Shown piece after piece: positions 8,396 through 17,286 of a stretch of 64,000 nt of DNA. Every line of letters begins with the position of its first letter. The first letter of the stretch is position 1. The DNA is taken from assembly GCA_021292105.1 (NCBI GenBank), contig CM037861.1:48808634-48872633 (forward strand), given 5' to 3'. Origin of the DNA: Anadara kagoshimensis. Taxonomy: Eukaryota > Mollusca > Bivalvia > Arcoida > Arcidae. The position numbers and the translations under genes are program-made. The notes below the pieces were generated by a model, which saw only the letters and a list, made by a program, of their open reading frames with translations, had not been told where the DNA came from and did no database searches.

Positions 8396-8707
8396 ATGGA
8401 TCGCAGTATTCGGACGCATAAACCTTTCTTGCACTTGTTGCAAGCGACTTCCGCTAAACAGAGAAAGGCTTTATTACTCAGCATGACTAACGAACAGTTA
8501 AAAGTGTTATGTGAAGTGGTCTATAACGTCTACAAAGGTACACTTCCCTTATCTCGTTATTATATCGATAAGTTGTATCGATATAAAAATGATATAAAAA
8601 CGATCATTGATCGGGATGTTGGACAGAAAATTAAAATCGAACTTTTGGTTAAAAACGAAGCCATGATCCCTTGGATACTGAAAACATTGCTAAAATTAAT
8701 AAAATAG
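8396..8707 (+). CDS. Conserved small Polinton protein of unknown function
   Basis: A 103-residue frame from ATG 8396. A longer version would need a TTG at 8348. The sequence has KPFLHLLQATSAKQRKALL, a TNEQLKVLCEVVYNV helix and PLSRYYIDKLYRYK. This all-helical pattern is common next to capsid genes in invertebrate Polintons and often ends in a basic tail. It is basic overall, so nucleic-acid or capsid binding is plausible. I know no defined function. The gene ends the packed core; the next gene has its own TATA box. Confidence 0.65.
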   Translation: MDRSIRTHKPFLHLLQATSAKQRKALLLSMTNEQLKVLCEVVYNVYKGTLPLSRYYIDKLYRYKNDIKTIIDRDVGQKIKIELLVKNEAMIPWILKTLLKLIK

Positions 8708-8713
8708 TTATTT

Positions 8714-8721
8714 TATAAAAG
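8714..8721 (+). promoter_or_regulatory. TATA box for the membrane-anchored PC4-like gene
   Basis: TATAAAAG lies 43 bp upstream of ATG 8764 and 7 bp after the previous stop. A CATTTGCAG just before the ATG resembles a splice acceptor, so a short alternative leader is possible. Confidence 0.55.
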
Positions 8722-8763
8722 TACGAACTCCATCGTTTCAACTCATTTGCAGTAAGGGACGTG

Positions 8764-9294
8764 ATGGAGATCGGACACGACACCAGGCACAGCATCTTAT
8801 CTATGAACGAAACAAGCGAAATGACAGAAAGTTTACGATCATGGGACATGCGCTTCGGAAAACACATGATTGCCGTCAAGAGTTTAGGGGCGATTGTATT
8901 ATTGTCTATATTATCCACGATTCTGGGCTTTGTTGTCAGTACAGTCAAGCACAGTGATTACATTACATCAGAGTGCAAACAAGTAGTTGTGAAGAATTGC
9001 AGTCGAGAAGTTGCATTAACGTCTTTAACAGAGATGAACGACGAATTTTGCCAGTACGTGAGCATCTTTCCCATTCCCGAAGAATATGGAATCTGCATAT
9101 TCAAATGCCACCAGGAAGTGTATTTAGAACTGAGACAGATTTTGGATGGAAAATTCACAAGTAAAGGTTCGAGAGTTACTTTAAGACAGTGGGATTATTT
9201 AGGTCATATTGCTGTGTCGATCAGGGAAGCAATTAAACAAGCAGGACTTTACCGTGGTAATACTACTTTTATCAATCATCGATATGTAGGCTAA
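8764..9294 (+). CDS. Membrane-anchored PC4-like protein, right-end paralogue
   Basis: A 176-residue protein from ATG 8764; a GTG directly before it is not used in this call. Residues 41-61 form one hydrophobic span (AIVLLSILSTILGFVVSTV), preceded by basic residues and followed by a Cys-containing linker (C71, C79, C96). Residues 102-157 form a PC4-like unit: FPIPEEYGICIF, VYLELRQIL, then TLRQWDYLGHIAVSIREAI. It is the paralogue of the 902-1255 protein. A membrane helix fused to a nucleic-acid-binding fold is unusual; the fold may bind something else here. Two AATAAA signals follow, at 9377 and 9388. Confidence 0.65.
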   Translation: MEIGHDTRHSILSMNETSEMTESLRSWDMRFGKHMIAVKSLGAIVLLSILSTILGFVVSTVKHSDYITSECKQVVVKNCSREVALTSLTEMNDEFCQYVSIFPIPEEYGICIFKCHQEVYLELRQILDGKFTSKGSRVTLRQWDYLGHIAVSIREAIKQAGLYRGNTTFINHRYVG

Positions 9295-9448
9295 TGTCTC
9301 TAATGTATGGCGTATAGTTTGCCATGTGTTAGACACTCGATGTTATCTGCTAGGGTTCGAATCTATATATGAATTCAATAAATTTATGAATAAATGTTAT
9401 TGTATTTAAATGTATATTGTATGTGGTTTTTTAAATAAAGATTGGGTG

Positions 9449-9519
9449 GGGGAAAAAAATCTACAGGTGTATGACTGAGAAATCAGTTATGTGGGTTCGA
9501 GTCCCACAGATTTTCCCCG
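9449..9519 (+). other. tRNA-like hairpin sequence, D-arm lacking
   Basis: AAAATCT (9456-9462) pairs with AGATTTT (9508-9514), extended outward by GGGG and CCCC. Inside lies a perfect T-arm, TGTGGGTTCGAGTCCCACA, with a consensus B box and a short ACTGA/TCAGT hairpin, but there is no room for a D-arm and the anticodon loop is wrong. A weaker B box GGTTCGAATC lies upstream at 9354-9363. It is probably a decayed tRNA or SINE head. Confidence 0.4.
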
Positions 9520-9547
9520 CCTTAGATCTATAGGATAAGGTTTGTTG

Positions 9548-9755
9548 ATTTTCCAAGTGTAAAAATGATTTTTCAAAGAGTAAAAAGAAGTTTTTAAAGT
9601 GTAAAAATCTATTTTCATCTCCATATAAACTCTAAGGGAATAGTGTAAAAATGTTTTTCCAAAGTGTAAAAATTAGTTTTTGAAGTGTAAAATTGATCTT
9701 TCAAAGTGTAAAAATTAGTTTTTAAAGTGTAAAAACGAGATTTTCATGTGTTAAA
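9548..9755 (+). repeat. Degenerate AAGTGTAAAAA repeat
   Basis: About eight imperfect units of 20-30 bp, each with AGTGTAAAAA followed by a T-rich stretch (TTAGTTTTTxAAAGTGTAAAA). It is AT-rich with no coding potential. It lies between the right-end PC4-like gene and the longer repeat block at 9879. Confidence 0.7.
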
Positions 9756-9878
9756 AAAGATTTTATTTGTCGCCTGATCTTATATTCAAATAAAATAAGT
9801 ATTGTTTGAAATAAGGGCGAAAAGTACACACAGGTGTTTTAAGCGATATGTTAATTACGTAAAAAAAGGTAATAAAAA

Positions 9879-10260
9879 TTTCTTCAAACTTCAAAATTAT
9901 AATAAAAAATGTCAAGAAACTTCAAAATGTTGCGTAATTAAAAAAAATTATTCATTTATGCAAATGAATTGTAATTAATTATGTAAATGATTTGTAATTA
10001 AAACACGGAAATTGTTTGGGATAATTTCTTCAAACTTCAAAATGATAATAAAAAATGTCAGGAAACTTAAAAATGTTGCGTAATTAAAAAAAATTATTCA
10101 TTTATGCAAATGAATTGTAATTAATTATGTAAATGATTTGTAATTAAACACGAAAATTGTCTGGGATAATTTCATCAAACTTCAAAATGATAATAAAAAA
10201 TGTCAGGAAACTTGTTAATTAATTAAAAAAATTCATTTATGCAAATGAATTGTAATTAAA
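9879..10260 (+). repeat. AT-rich tandem repeat of about 146 bp with octamer motifs
   Basis: Nearly three copies starting at about 9879, 10026 and 10171. Each contains an 18-bp palindrome TTCATTT-ATGC-AAATGAA at 9951-9968, 10097-10114 and 10232-10249. Each palindrome holds a perfect octamer ATGCAAAT, the classic POU-factor site. The block ends just before the TATA box of the SprT-like gene. It could act as an enhancer or as an AT-rich replication origin; the sequence cannot separate these. Confidence 0.8.
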
Positions 10261-10267
10261 ACTTGGC

Positions 10268-10275
10268 TATATATA
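10268..10275 (+). promoter_or_regulatory. TATA box for the SprT-like gene
   Basis: TATATATA lies between the octamer repeat and the first exon. A possible 5' untranslated intron runs from a donor near 10357 (AAAGGTAGTT) to the acceptor TTAATTTCAG ending at 10496. Confidence 0.5.
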
Positions 10276-10523
10276 CTCGATATTTTCGCTGTACTTATCA
10301 TAAAAAAAAAGAAGATATTGTACAGTTGAAAGAAATTGATTCCAGTTTGATAGCAAAGGTAGTTTAAAAAATTTGTACATGCTCAAACCGCTTTAAAATT
10401 TGAAAATATTTTAACATCGGTGGAATGTGTATGTTTTTATTTGATTTTGACTTATTTTGAATGATTGGACTAATGGTTATGATTTTTTAATTTCAGTATT
10501 TTGATGTATTTACAGTTAGAAAA

Positions 10524-11332
10524 ATGGCTAGAAAGGAATTCGGACTGGTAAGTTTTTATGTTAGTTATATTTTAAAAGATTTCTCTCCCTTGATCAAAGT
10601 AATGGTATTTATTTATTCTTCTCATATTGTGTGAACGTGTTAGCTAAGGGTCGCGCATTCGATCTCGCACTTCTTTTTATTATTTATTTATTTAATTAAT
10701 TATTTTTATTTTATTAGTATTTTTTTTAAAATTTATTTTTCTATTTTCAGGTTATGACAACCATTCTTAACATGGTAGATTTCTTAGTTACCAGCGGTGA
10801 GGGACGGTTCGAGTTTCGAAATGTTAAGGTCGATTTCAAACGGTTTTCTAATTTGAAAGAAACTTTCGAATTAGAAGATTTCGATTTCGACCTTGAGACT
10901 AAACATGTTTTTTTTTACTATAAAGACAAGTTAAATTATCCAAACAGTTCGAAACCTATTACAATTCTAGAAAGTTACGTTTTGTTTAAATTGATTTTCG
11001 GACATTTTCTATCTGCTTTTCCAGCTAGAGACGTTTTGTGTCGAAAATTGACAATAAATTTTTTTTATGACGATAAAAATTACGGACAGACTTTTCAATT
11101 GTCGGAAGATCACTTCCAAATCGACATAAATTTTCGACTACACAAATCTTTTTACAATTTGGCGTCTACCATGGTTCATGAAATTGCCCACATATTTACT
11201 TTTAATTGCTCGGAACACCATGGTGTAGAATTTTATACCATTTTTTCGGCCTTGTTAATTATAATGAAAAACTTAGATCTATCCCCTTTTGGAATTGACG
11301 ATCAAGAGCATATGACGGCATCAACACTATAA
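10524..11332 (+). CDS. SprT-like zinc metalloprotease, two exons
   Basis: Exon 1 (10524-10547) reads MARKEFGL and ends at a strong GTAAGT donor. The intron (10548-10750) ends CTATTTTCAG, and exon 2 continues in phase to 11332, giving 201 residues. The catalytic motif HEIAH is at 151-155, followed after nine residues by HHGVEF, whose HG-x2-F matches the third zinc ligand of SprT/Spartan proteases; these cut proteins crosslinked to DNA. The usual C-terminal zinc-binding and PIP regions of Spartan are absent, so only the protease domain is present. It lies inside the terminal repeats of the Polinton, so it is element cargo or a nested insertion. AATAAA follows at 11452. Family call is fair; substrate is unknown. 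Confidence 0.65.
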
Positions 11333-11546
11333 ATGATGTCGACGTTATAAGACCTTGAGACAGAGTTTGGTTTAACATTAGACTGATCTCACCGCTGGTG
11401 AACTAGAGCAAGCGGACGGAATCAGTAAATTTAGGTAGGCATTATACAATCAATAAATTTTAAGATTAAGCGCTTTCCACTCGAATTTAAAAGCTGTTAC
11501 GATATAACGTTCATGTTCTCTAATCTCAAACATTTATTTCTTTCAG

Positions 11547-11664
11547 ATTGGTTGAAGTCAAGGAAACTAATGAGAGAATCGTTAATACTATCCTGAAACT
11601 ACAAAGTATACATTTTAAAAGAAAATTCACCGTTAATGTTGACCTTGGAGCAGTGTACTCGTAA
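11547..11664 (+). other. Possible additional exon
   Basis: TTTCTTTCAG ends at 11546 and is followed by 38 open codons to TAA at 11662 in phase 2. The peptide includes KETNERIVNTILKLQS and FTVNVDLGAVYS and looks protein-like. No upstream donor of matching phase is obvious, so linkage to the SprT-like gene is uncertain. It could also be the end of another lost gene. Confidence 0.35.
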
Positions 11665-11852
11665 TTAAGATGAGCATCATAAATGACGTGCCACCTAAAC
11701 GTTGACAGGCGATCAAAGTTTATGCAAGATCGACAAATTCGTCCATTTTGTAAAATTTTATGTAGATGATGACTGGTGGTCATTATTAAACTATATGTTA
11801 TTGCTTACATTATCTAAAAGTTATGTATATATTTATTGGTTTTATCTCTTGG

Positions 11853-11858
<6 letters not shown>

Positions 11859-11903
<45 letters not shown>

Positions 11904-12039
11904 AGGCAGTAGAAAATAAAATGGAAACTGCCAAACTACTCGGTCTTCTCGGCTGTGATGTCTAATATTCAACATCCAGTCAGTCGGCTTTGAGAGTGTT
12001 TTGGCAAGTTTCGCTATCGACGATATAAATGATTTCATT
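11859..12039 (+). repeat. Poly(A) plus ATPase promoter segment, copy 2
   Basis: A run of about 44 A, then 135 bp nearly identical to 3279-3426, including the 14-codon frame (11921-11965, with one synonymous Leu change) and a TATA box at 12023-12029. Thirteen bases after the TATA box are missing relative to copy 1. There is no ATPase gene behind it; the right terminal repeat follows. Confidence 0.85.
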
Positions 12040-12107
12040 GTCTGATCAACTGTTCCGTTGGTTAACGTGCGTGTCCTAATCATTACCATGATATAGTTGG
12101 GTGCCTC

Positions 12108-12695
12108 ATCCATCATCATGACAGGTGCGCCCCTCATCCATTAATACGACAAGTGGCGAATCTCGCCTCCTCCTCTCCCTCCTCCTCCTCCTCCTCTCTC
12201 CAACCAGGGAAAGGGGAGGGGGGGGCGGCGGCGGCAAAGCATTCCGGATTTTCTGTTCGGTCCGTTTCCGGATCTAACTTTTATTATCAACTCATGGGCT
12301 CGAATCTAACGACACCGCTCTCATCCCTCTAAGGAATACTATAACAAAGTTTGAACCATCGGTGTGATTAAACCTATAGTCTAGGTGCTCCCAGAATAGG
12401 AGGGAAGTACAAGTAACCCATCATCACGTACTATTGCACAAGACGAGGCAATAAATTACTTTTAACCATAACTTTCTCTATGGATTTTAATAAATTTTGC
12501 ACCCAAATGTTGGTCTCGACGAGACGAATCGATAGATACTAAACATGTTAATAGGGGTTCAATGGTTGGTGCGCTAGAGCTATAGATCGATGTCCAATAT
12601 AAGACTATAGGGAATTCCCCATAGACATTCGTTTCTTCATAACTTTCTTATTTCTAGTTCAATCTTTATAATCGAGGTATCTATGTGCTTGTAGG
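12108..12695. repeat. Polinton right terminal inverted repeat
   Basis: The reverse complement of 1-605. The inner edge lies in a minisatellite unit (TCCATCATCATGACAGGTGCG) at about 12108. The outer limit is set only by the start of the window on the left side, so the repeat may continue beyond 12695. Confidence 0.92.
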
Positions 12696-13259
12696 AACGA
12701 GCCCTTTGTCGTGAAACCAAACACCGAGTCCGTGAACGAGTGGTTCGCGTTCTAGGCTCCTCTACAGATACCACTGTTAAGTCTATGGGAGTATATCATA
12801 GTCGGGTTCGAGCCTTATTCCGCACCCCAGATTCACCCATCATATACCGACACATTGGGAAGTTCATTCTCTATCGATATATGCCATCGATTTCATGTCT
12901 AACTAAGCGGTTCAGATGGTGGGTCCGAATGCGTGAATTCCCTCCAAGGCCGATAACTCTTTTCTACTGCGTTCGAGCACCTCACCTCCTTTCCCATTCG
13001 ATGCCTCTCTTCGAGACGCACATGGTGGTATATCACATGACCACTTTTGGTCAAGAGATCGAGTCCTAGTACGGTTTTAACCCTCTCCCATCATCAAGGG
13101 GGTCACCTAAGACCTCACCTACTAAACTTCGATCCGGTTTTCTCCACTCATTATTAGACCTAAGGATTCCCTTTCGATTTTTATACATCCGGGATTTCCC
13201 CCTCTCTCCTTGACGTCATACCTCGTGACCCCATGACCTCTTATGTCAGCATAATTTAT
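12696..13259. other. Possible outer continuation of the right terminal repeat
   Basis: No convincing gene. GC content and style resemble the visible terminal repeat (stretches such as TCGAGCC, GGTTCGAG, CACCTCACC). Because the left partner lies off the window, membership in the repeat cannot be tested. A 109-codon frame at 12740-13069 starts with GTG-type composition and has no recognisable domain. Confidence 0.4.
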
Positions 13260-13279
13260 GGAAGGAACACACAGAACAC

Positions 13280-13850
13280 CATTGTACAAGTGTCTAATAC
13301 CTGTCCCATGCATCAGAAAGTCATCTATCAAACTGACAGGTGCGTGGTCTATCCATCATCATGACAGGTGCGCATTCACCACAGGTGTGTCCTTTCTATC
13401 TGACAGCCCATCCATCATCATGACAGGTGCGCATTCCTTCACCACAGGTGTGTCCTTTCTAACTGTCAGCCCATCCATCACCATGACAGGTGCCTCATCC
13501 ATCATCATGACAGGTGCGCTCCTTCACCACAGGTGTGTCCTTTCTAACTGACAGCCATTCATCATCATGACAGGTACGTGGCTCATTCCTCATCACATCC
13601 ATCATCATGACAGGTGCGTGCCTCATCCATCAAGAGCACAGGTGGGTGTTCAGTTTATCGAGAGGTCAGGTGAGTGCCCTACCCATAAAGAGGACAGGTG
13701 CGTGCCTCATCGTGACAGGTGCGCCCCTCATCCATCAATATGACAGGTGCGAGGTCTATCCATCACCATTACAGGTGCGCCCCTCATCCATCATCATGAC
13801 AGGTGCGTGGTCTATCCATCATCATGATTGACAGGTGCCTCCCACGTCTT
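13280..13850 (+). repeat. TGACAGGTG minisatellite, main array
   Basis: More than fifteen units of about 25-45 bp around CATCCATCATCATGACAGGTG, with two alternating spacers, one of them CTCACCACAGGTGTGTCC-like. Each unit has a CAGGTG E-box. Spacer length and sequence vary, unlike a CRISPR array. The same unit occurs in the Polinton ends and inside it, which suggests this array is part of, or derived from, the element end. Confidence 0.85.
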
Positions 13851-14384
13851 CGTGACCTCGCCGCCATTTTGGATTGGCGCACCGCGCACCAAACTGGGAA
13901 GATTTCATCGTGACTATACTACTGTCGTGTCCGTCCATAATTCAAATTTGATTCTGGCGTTTTGAATTCGTGAAAGGAAGGATTGATCTCCTTATGAGCA
14001 GCCGATACAATGAGAAAATAAAATAGATGTTTATAATCTTTAGTAAAATTCCTGCTTCTTATTGAATGCGAAAACACAGAAATAGTAGCATTCAAGATTT
14101 AAAAAAAATCCCTCCCGTATTTTTGTTAAATTTTGTGATTCTTCGTCGCGGACCACTGTGTATAGATGGAACCGAAAATAGTGTACTTTTGAAGCGAGGG
14201 GCTCCATTTCAACATTGATGGGTAGGTTTAAACGCGTCTGGTGATGTTAAAGACTTATTTATATACTAATTCAAGTGTGAGCAGGGTTATGTCGATAACA
14301 TCAGAAATAAGAATGAAATCGTGTCGAGAGAATAAGTAGTTCAAGAAATATGTCCATTGTGGTACCTCCGAAAATCATCACTAC
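13851..14384. other. No feature recognised
   Basis: Non-coding on both strands as far as I can see. A GCCGCCATTTTGG stretch at 13859 contains a YY1-like CCAT core, but without a nearby gene I make nothing of it. Confidence 0.4.
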
Positions 14385-14545
14385 TATTTCGAAAATACGA
14401 AATAACTTTTGCAAATTAACGAAATTTCGAAATATACGAAATATACGAAATACTACTTCTTAAAATGCGAAAACTATACTATTTCTAAAATACGAAATAC
14501 CATTGCAAAAATACAAAATAACTATTGCGAATATTCAAAATTACG
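14385..14545 (+). repeat. Degenerate CGAAATA short tandem repeat
   Basis: Repeated TACGAAATA and GCAAAATAC words in a 160-bp stretch with a loose period of about 20-30 bp. The 72-codon frame over it is a by-product of the repeat. Confidence 0.65.
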
Positions 14546-14771
14546 ATTTTGTACACATCACTTTACGGGGTCCTTCCTAAGGATGTTTTATATGCAACTT
14601 GCCCGAATATCGTTGAAGGTGTCCTAGAGGTTGTGGCATGTTAGAGCCCCTTATTATGGTTTTCTGGGTCTTAGGGTCTGTAAATATGGTAAGACATGTC
14701 TACGTGTATAAAACTTGTAATATGTTCTAGAGTCTTTGTGTCTGTGTCCTAAAATCTATAATATGGTTATA

Positions 14772-15713
14772 GTCCAATCACATTTTCAGTGATGAAAAAA
14801 CATGTTTTGAATGGGTGGTGTGATTCAAACTTAAATATCTTATAATTACTTGATATAACTTCAATAGACTTGAAATTTCACAAGTCTTTAAAGAACATAT
14901 TTTTTCATATTTTGAATGTTTTTTGCAAATATCTCAGCTTTTTAGATCTTTTTCCTTTTAATTTATATGAATAAATTTTAATAAACTTTTTCGATAAAAG
15001 TTTGTTGAGAAATAAATACCTGTTCGTTTGCAGTCTTGTTTTAAAGGTAGGTATTTAAAAATACTATTTTTCTATCTACATGGTAAAAATTTTAATATTC
15101 ACAGTAGTTGTAGAGTTTTTGGGAGTTAAAATTTAGCAATTAATTGAAGGGTAGCTGTTGTCCCTCTGATATTTTGATATGGCATATTCGACAGCTTCAT
15201 TCATATAAGTCATTCAGAACTGAGTTCTGATTGGCTAATACGTATTCACGCGATACGGGTTTATACAGGTGTTCCTATTACTGACCAGTATACGTCACGG
15301 ACTGGCCCATTGTACTTGTTTATGAATGGACAACAGGTAAAACAGCACAAACATCAAAATAAAGAATAAAATTCATGTATTCCACTTGTTTGGCCTAGAG
15401 CGACACAATTTTTTTGTTTATTGTTTTAAAACTACAAAAAATTCAAGGTCATCTAACAAGACCGAGATTTTTGTCTCAAAAGATGAAGTTATTGGCATTT
15501 TACTACGTGATACGCACCATCTGAATTTAAAAGTGCGCCTGATGAAAACGGGTTTTATTTAATTTTTAGACTTAATAAAAGAAATTTAACAAAATTGTTT
15601 CAACACATGTTATAAAAAACAGATCTACATATAGCATTAATGAAATTTGAGGTAAGTAATCCACGCTCTTTTTAAGGCCATATCGGTATTCATCACTGAA
15701 TGAGTGATCGGAC
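14772..15713. mobile_element. Non-autonomous DNA transposon (MITE-like), 942 bp
   Basis: Imperfect terminal inverted repeats of about 25 bp. The left one reads GTCCAATCAC-ATT-TTCAGTGATGAA from 14772; the right end 15689-15713 is its reverse complement with three or four mismatches. Both sides are flanked by TATA (14768-14771 and 15714-15717), which fits a TA or TATA target duplication as in Tc1/mariner-type elements. No coding frame of note is inside. Confidence 0.6.
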
Positions 15714-15924
15714 TATAGAATGGTTATAAATGTATTTTCATTTAGCATGTGTCGTAAAAAGCAATATCTAAGCTTCTATCGCTTTAGAGGAACCTTTTAA
15801 CAATTTCAAAACATCACATGCGTTTTTTAATCCAATATATATATTTTACAACTGTTGAACTAGTTATTCCCTGGTGTTTAAGAATTATTAAACGACGTAA
15901 TAAAATAAGTAAGACTGAATCATA

Positions 15925-15996
15925 TCCCAAGTGGTCTAGTGGTTAGGATTCCGCGCTCTCACCGCGGCGGCCGGGGTTCGATTCCCCGCTTGGGAA
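15925..15996 (+). tRNA. tRNA-Glu (CTC)
   Basis: A 72-bp gene with a full cloverleaf: acceptor stem TCCCAAG/CTTGGGA, D arm with GTCTAGTGGTTAGGA (A box), anticodon stem CCGCG/CGCGG with loop CTCTCAC (anticodon CTC at 15958-15960), T arm with GGTTCGATTCC (B box) and discriminator A. A T6 Pol III terminator follows at 15999-16004. No intron and no mismatch in the stems I checked. It is a typical nuclear tRNA gene, likely functional. Confidence 0.95.
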
Positions 15997-15998
15997 TA

Positions 15999-16004
15999 TT
16001 TTTT
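15999..16004 (+). terminator. Pol III terminator of tRNA-Glu
   Basis: TTTTTT three bases after the tRNA 3' end. Confidence 0.8.
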
Positions 16005-16286
16005 CATGCCGTTTTACTGTAAAACTGTTTATCATCGAATGCGAAATTGTGTGTGGACTGCAGGATGTCGAGATTCCGAATTACAATTGTTTGGTTATCA
16101 TAAAACCGTTGTATCCATTGTATTATTCGATTTAATGTTTTATTCAAGAAGAAATACTTGAATAGGATTGGACAGTGGACGTCCCATATTTCAGCCCACT
16201 ACCGCGCAACATATTTATATTCATTTGACTGGCCATGGCATCGATAACGAAATAAAATCATTTCTTAAATAAATATACATATATGA

Positions 16287-17286
16287 NNNNNNNNNNNNNN
16301 NNNNNNNNNNNNNNNNNNNNNNNNNNNNNNNNNNNNNNNNNNNNNNNNNNNNNNNNNNNNNNNNNNNNNNNNNNNNNNNNNNNNNNNNNNNNNNNNNNNN
16401 NNNNNNNNNNNNNNNNNNNNNNNNNNNNNNNNNNNNNNNNNNNNNNNNNNNNNNNNNNNNNNNNNNNNNNNNNNNNNNNNNNNNNNNNNNNNNNNNNNNN
16501 NNNNNNNNNNNNNNNNNNNNNNNNNNNNNNNNNNNNNNNNNNNNNNNNNNNNNNNNNNNNNNNNNNNNNNNNNNNNNNNNNNNNNNNNNNNNNNNNNNNN
16601 NNNNNNNNNNNNNNNNNNNNNNNNNNNNNNNNNNNNNNNNNNNNNNNNNNNNNNNNNNNNNNNNNNNNNNNNNNNNNNNNNNNNNNNNNNNNNNNNNNNN
16701 NNNNNNNNNNNNNNNNNNNNNNNNNNNNNNNNNNNNNNNNNNNNNNNNNNNNNNNNNNNNNNNNNNNNNNNNNNNNNNNNNNNNNNNNNNNNNNNNNNNN
16801 NNNNNNNNNNNNNNNNNNNNNNNNNNNNNNNNNNNNNNNNNNNNNNNNNNNNNNNNNNNNNNNNNNNNNNNNNNNNNNNNNNNNNNNNNNNNNNNNNNNN
16901 NNNNNNNNNNNNNNNNNNNNNNNNNNNNNNNNNNNNNNNNNNNNNNNNNNNNNNNNNNNNNNNNNNNNNNNNNNNNNNNNNNNNNNNNNNNNNNNNNNNN
17001 NNNNNNNNNNNNNNNNNNNNNNNNNNNNNNNNNNNNNNNNNNNNNNNNNNNNNNNNNNNNNNNNNNNNNNNNNNNNNNNNNNNNNNNNNNNNNNNNNNNN
17101 NNNNNNNNNNNNNNNNNNNNNNNNNNNNNNNNNNNNNNNNNNNNNNNNNNNNNNNNNNNNNNNNNNNNNNNNNNNNNNNNNNNNNNNNNNNNNNNNNNNN
17201 NNNNNNNNNNNNNNNNNNNNNNNNNNNNNNNNNNNNNNNNNNNNNNNNNNNNNNNNNNNNNNNNNNNNNNNNNNNNNNNNNNNNNN
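16287..17286. other. Assembly gap, 1000 N
   Basis: Exactly 1000 unknown bases, a length that suggests a fixed-size scaffold join. Sequence to the right starts inside an endonuclease gene of the tandem array, so the left boundary of the array is not seen. Confidence 0.99.

Larger units (their letters stand above)
1..12695 (+). mobile_element. Polinton/Maverick-type element, polB-lacking
   Basis: A virus-like transposon is defined by inverted repeats of about 600 bp (1-605 against 12108-12695) enclosing a one-strand block of Polinton hallmark genes: packaging ATPase, chromodomain integrase, minor and major capsid proteins and adenovirus-type protease. Known Polintons are usually 15-20 kb and also carry a protein-primed family B polymerase; no such reading frame, intact or broken, is visible here on either strand. 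The window begins inside the left terminal repeat, so the true left end and its target duplication are not visible, and the right repeat may continue past 12695. Element identity is firm; the exact limits are not. Confidence 0.9.

Noticed and set aside
10620-10675. tRNA gene in the SprT intron
   Set aside because: Only a weak B box (CATTCGATCTC) and no acceptor or anticodon stem.
606-12107. Polymerase B, helicase or primase gene of the Polinton
   Set aside because: Looked for on both strands; no frame or cluster of fragments with polymerase, helicase or primase motifs was found.
12740-13069. 109-codon open frame right of the Polinton
   Set aside because: No domain, no promoter, and it lies in sequence that resembles terminal repeat. 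Composition is not protein-like.
13280-13850. CRISPR-like impression of repeats with spacers
   Set aside because: Repeats are degenerate, spacers are themselves repeated, and the context is eukaryotic.
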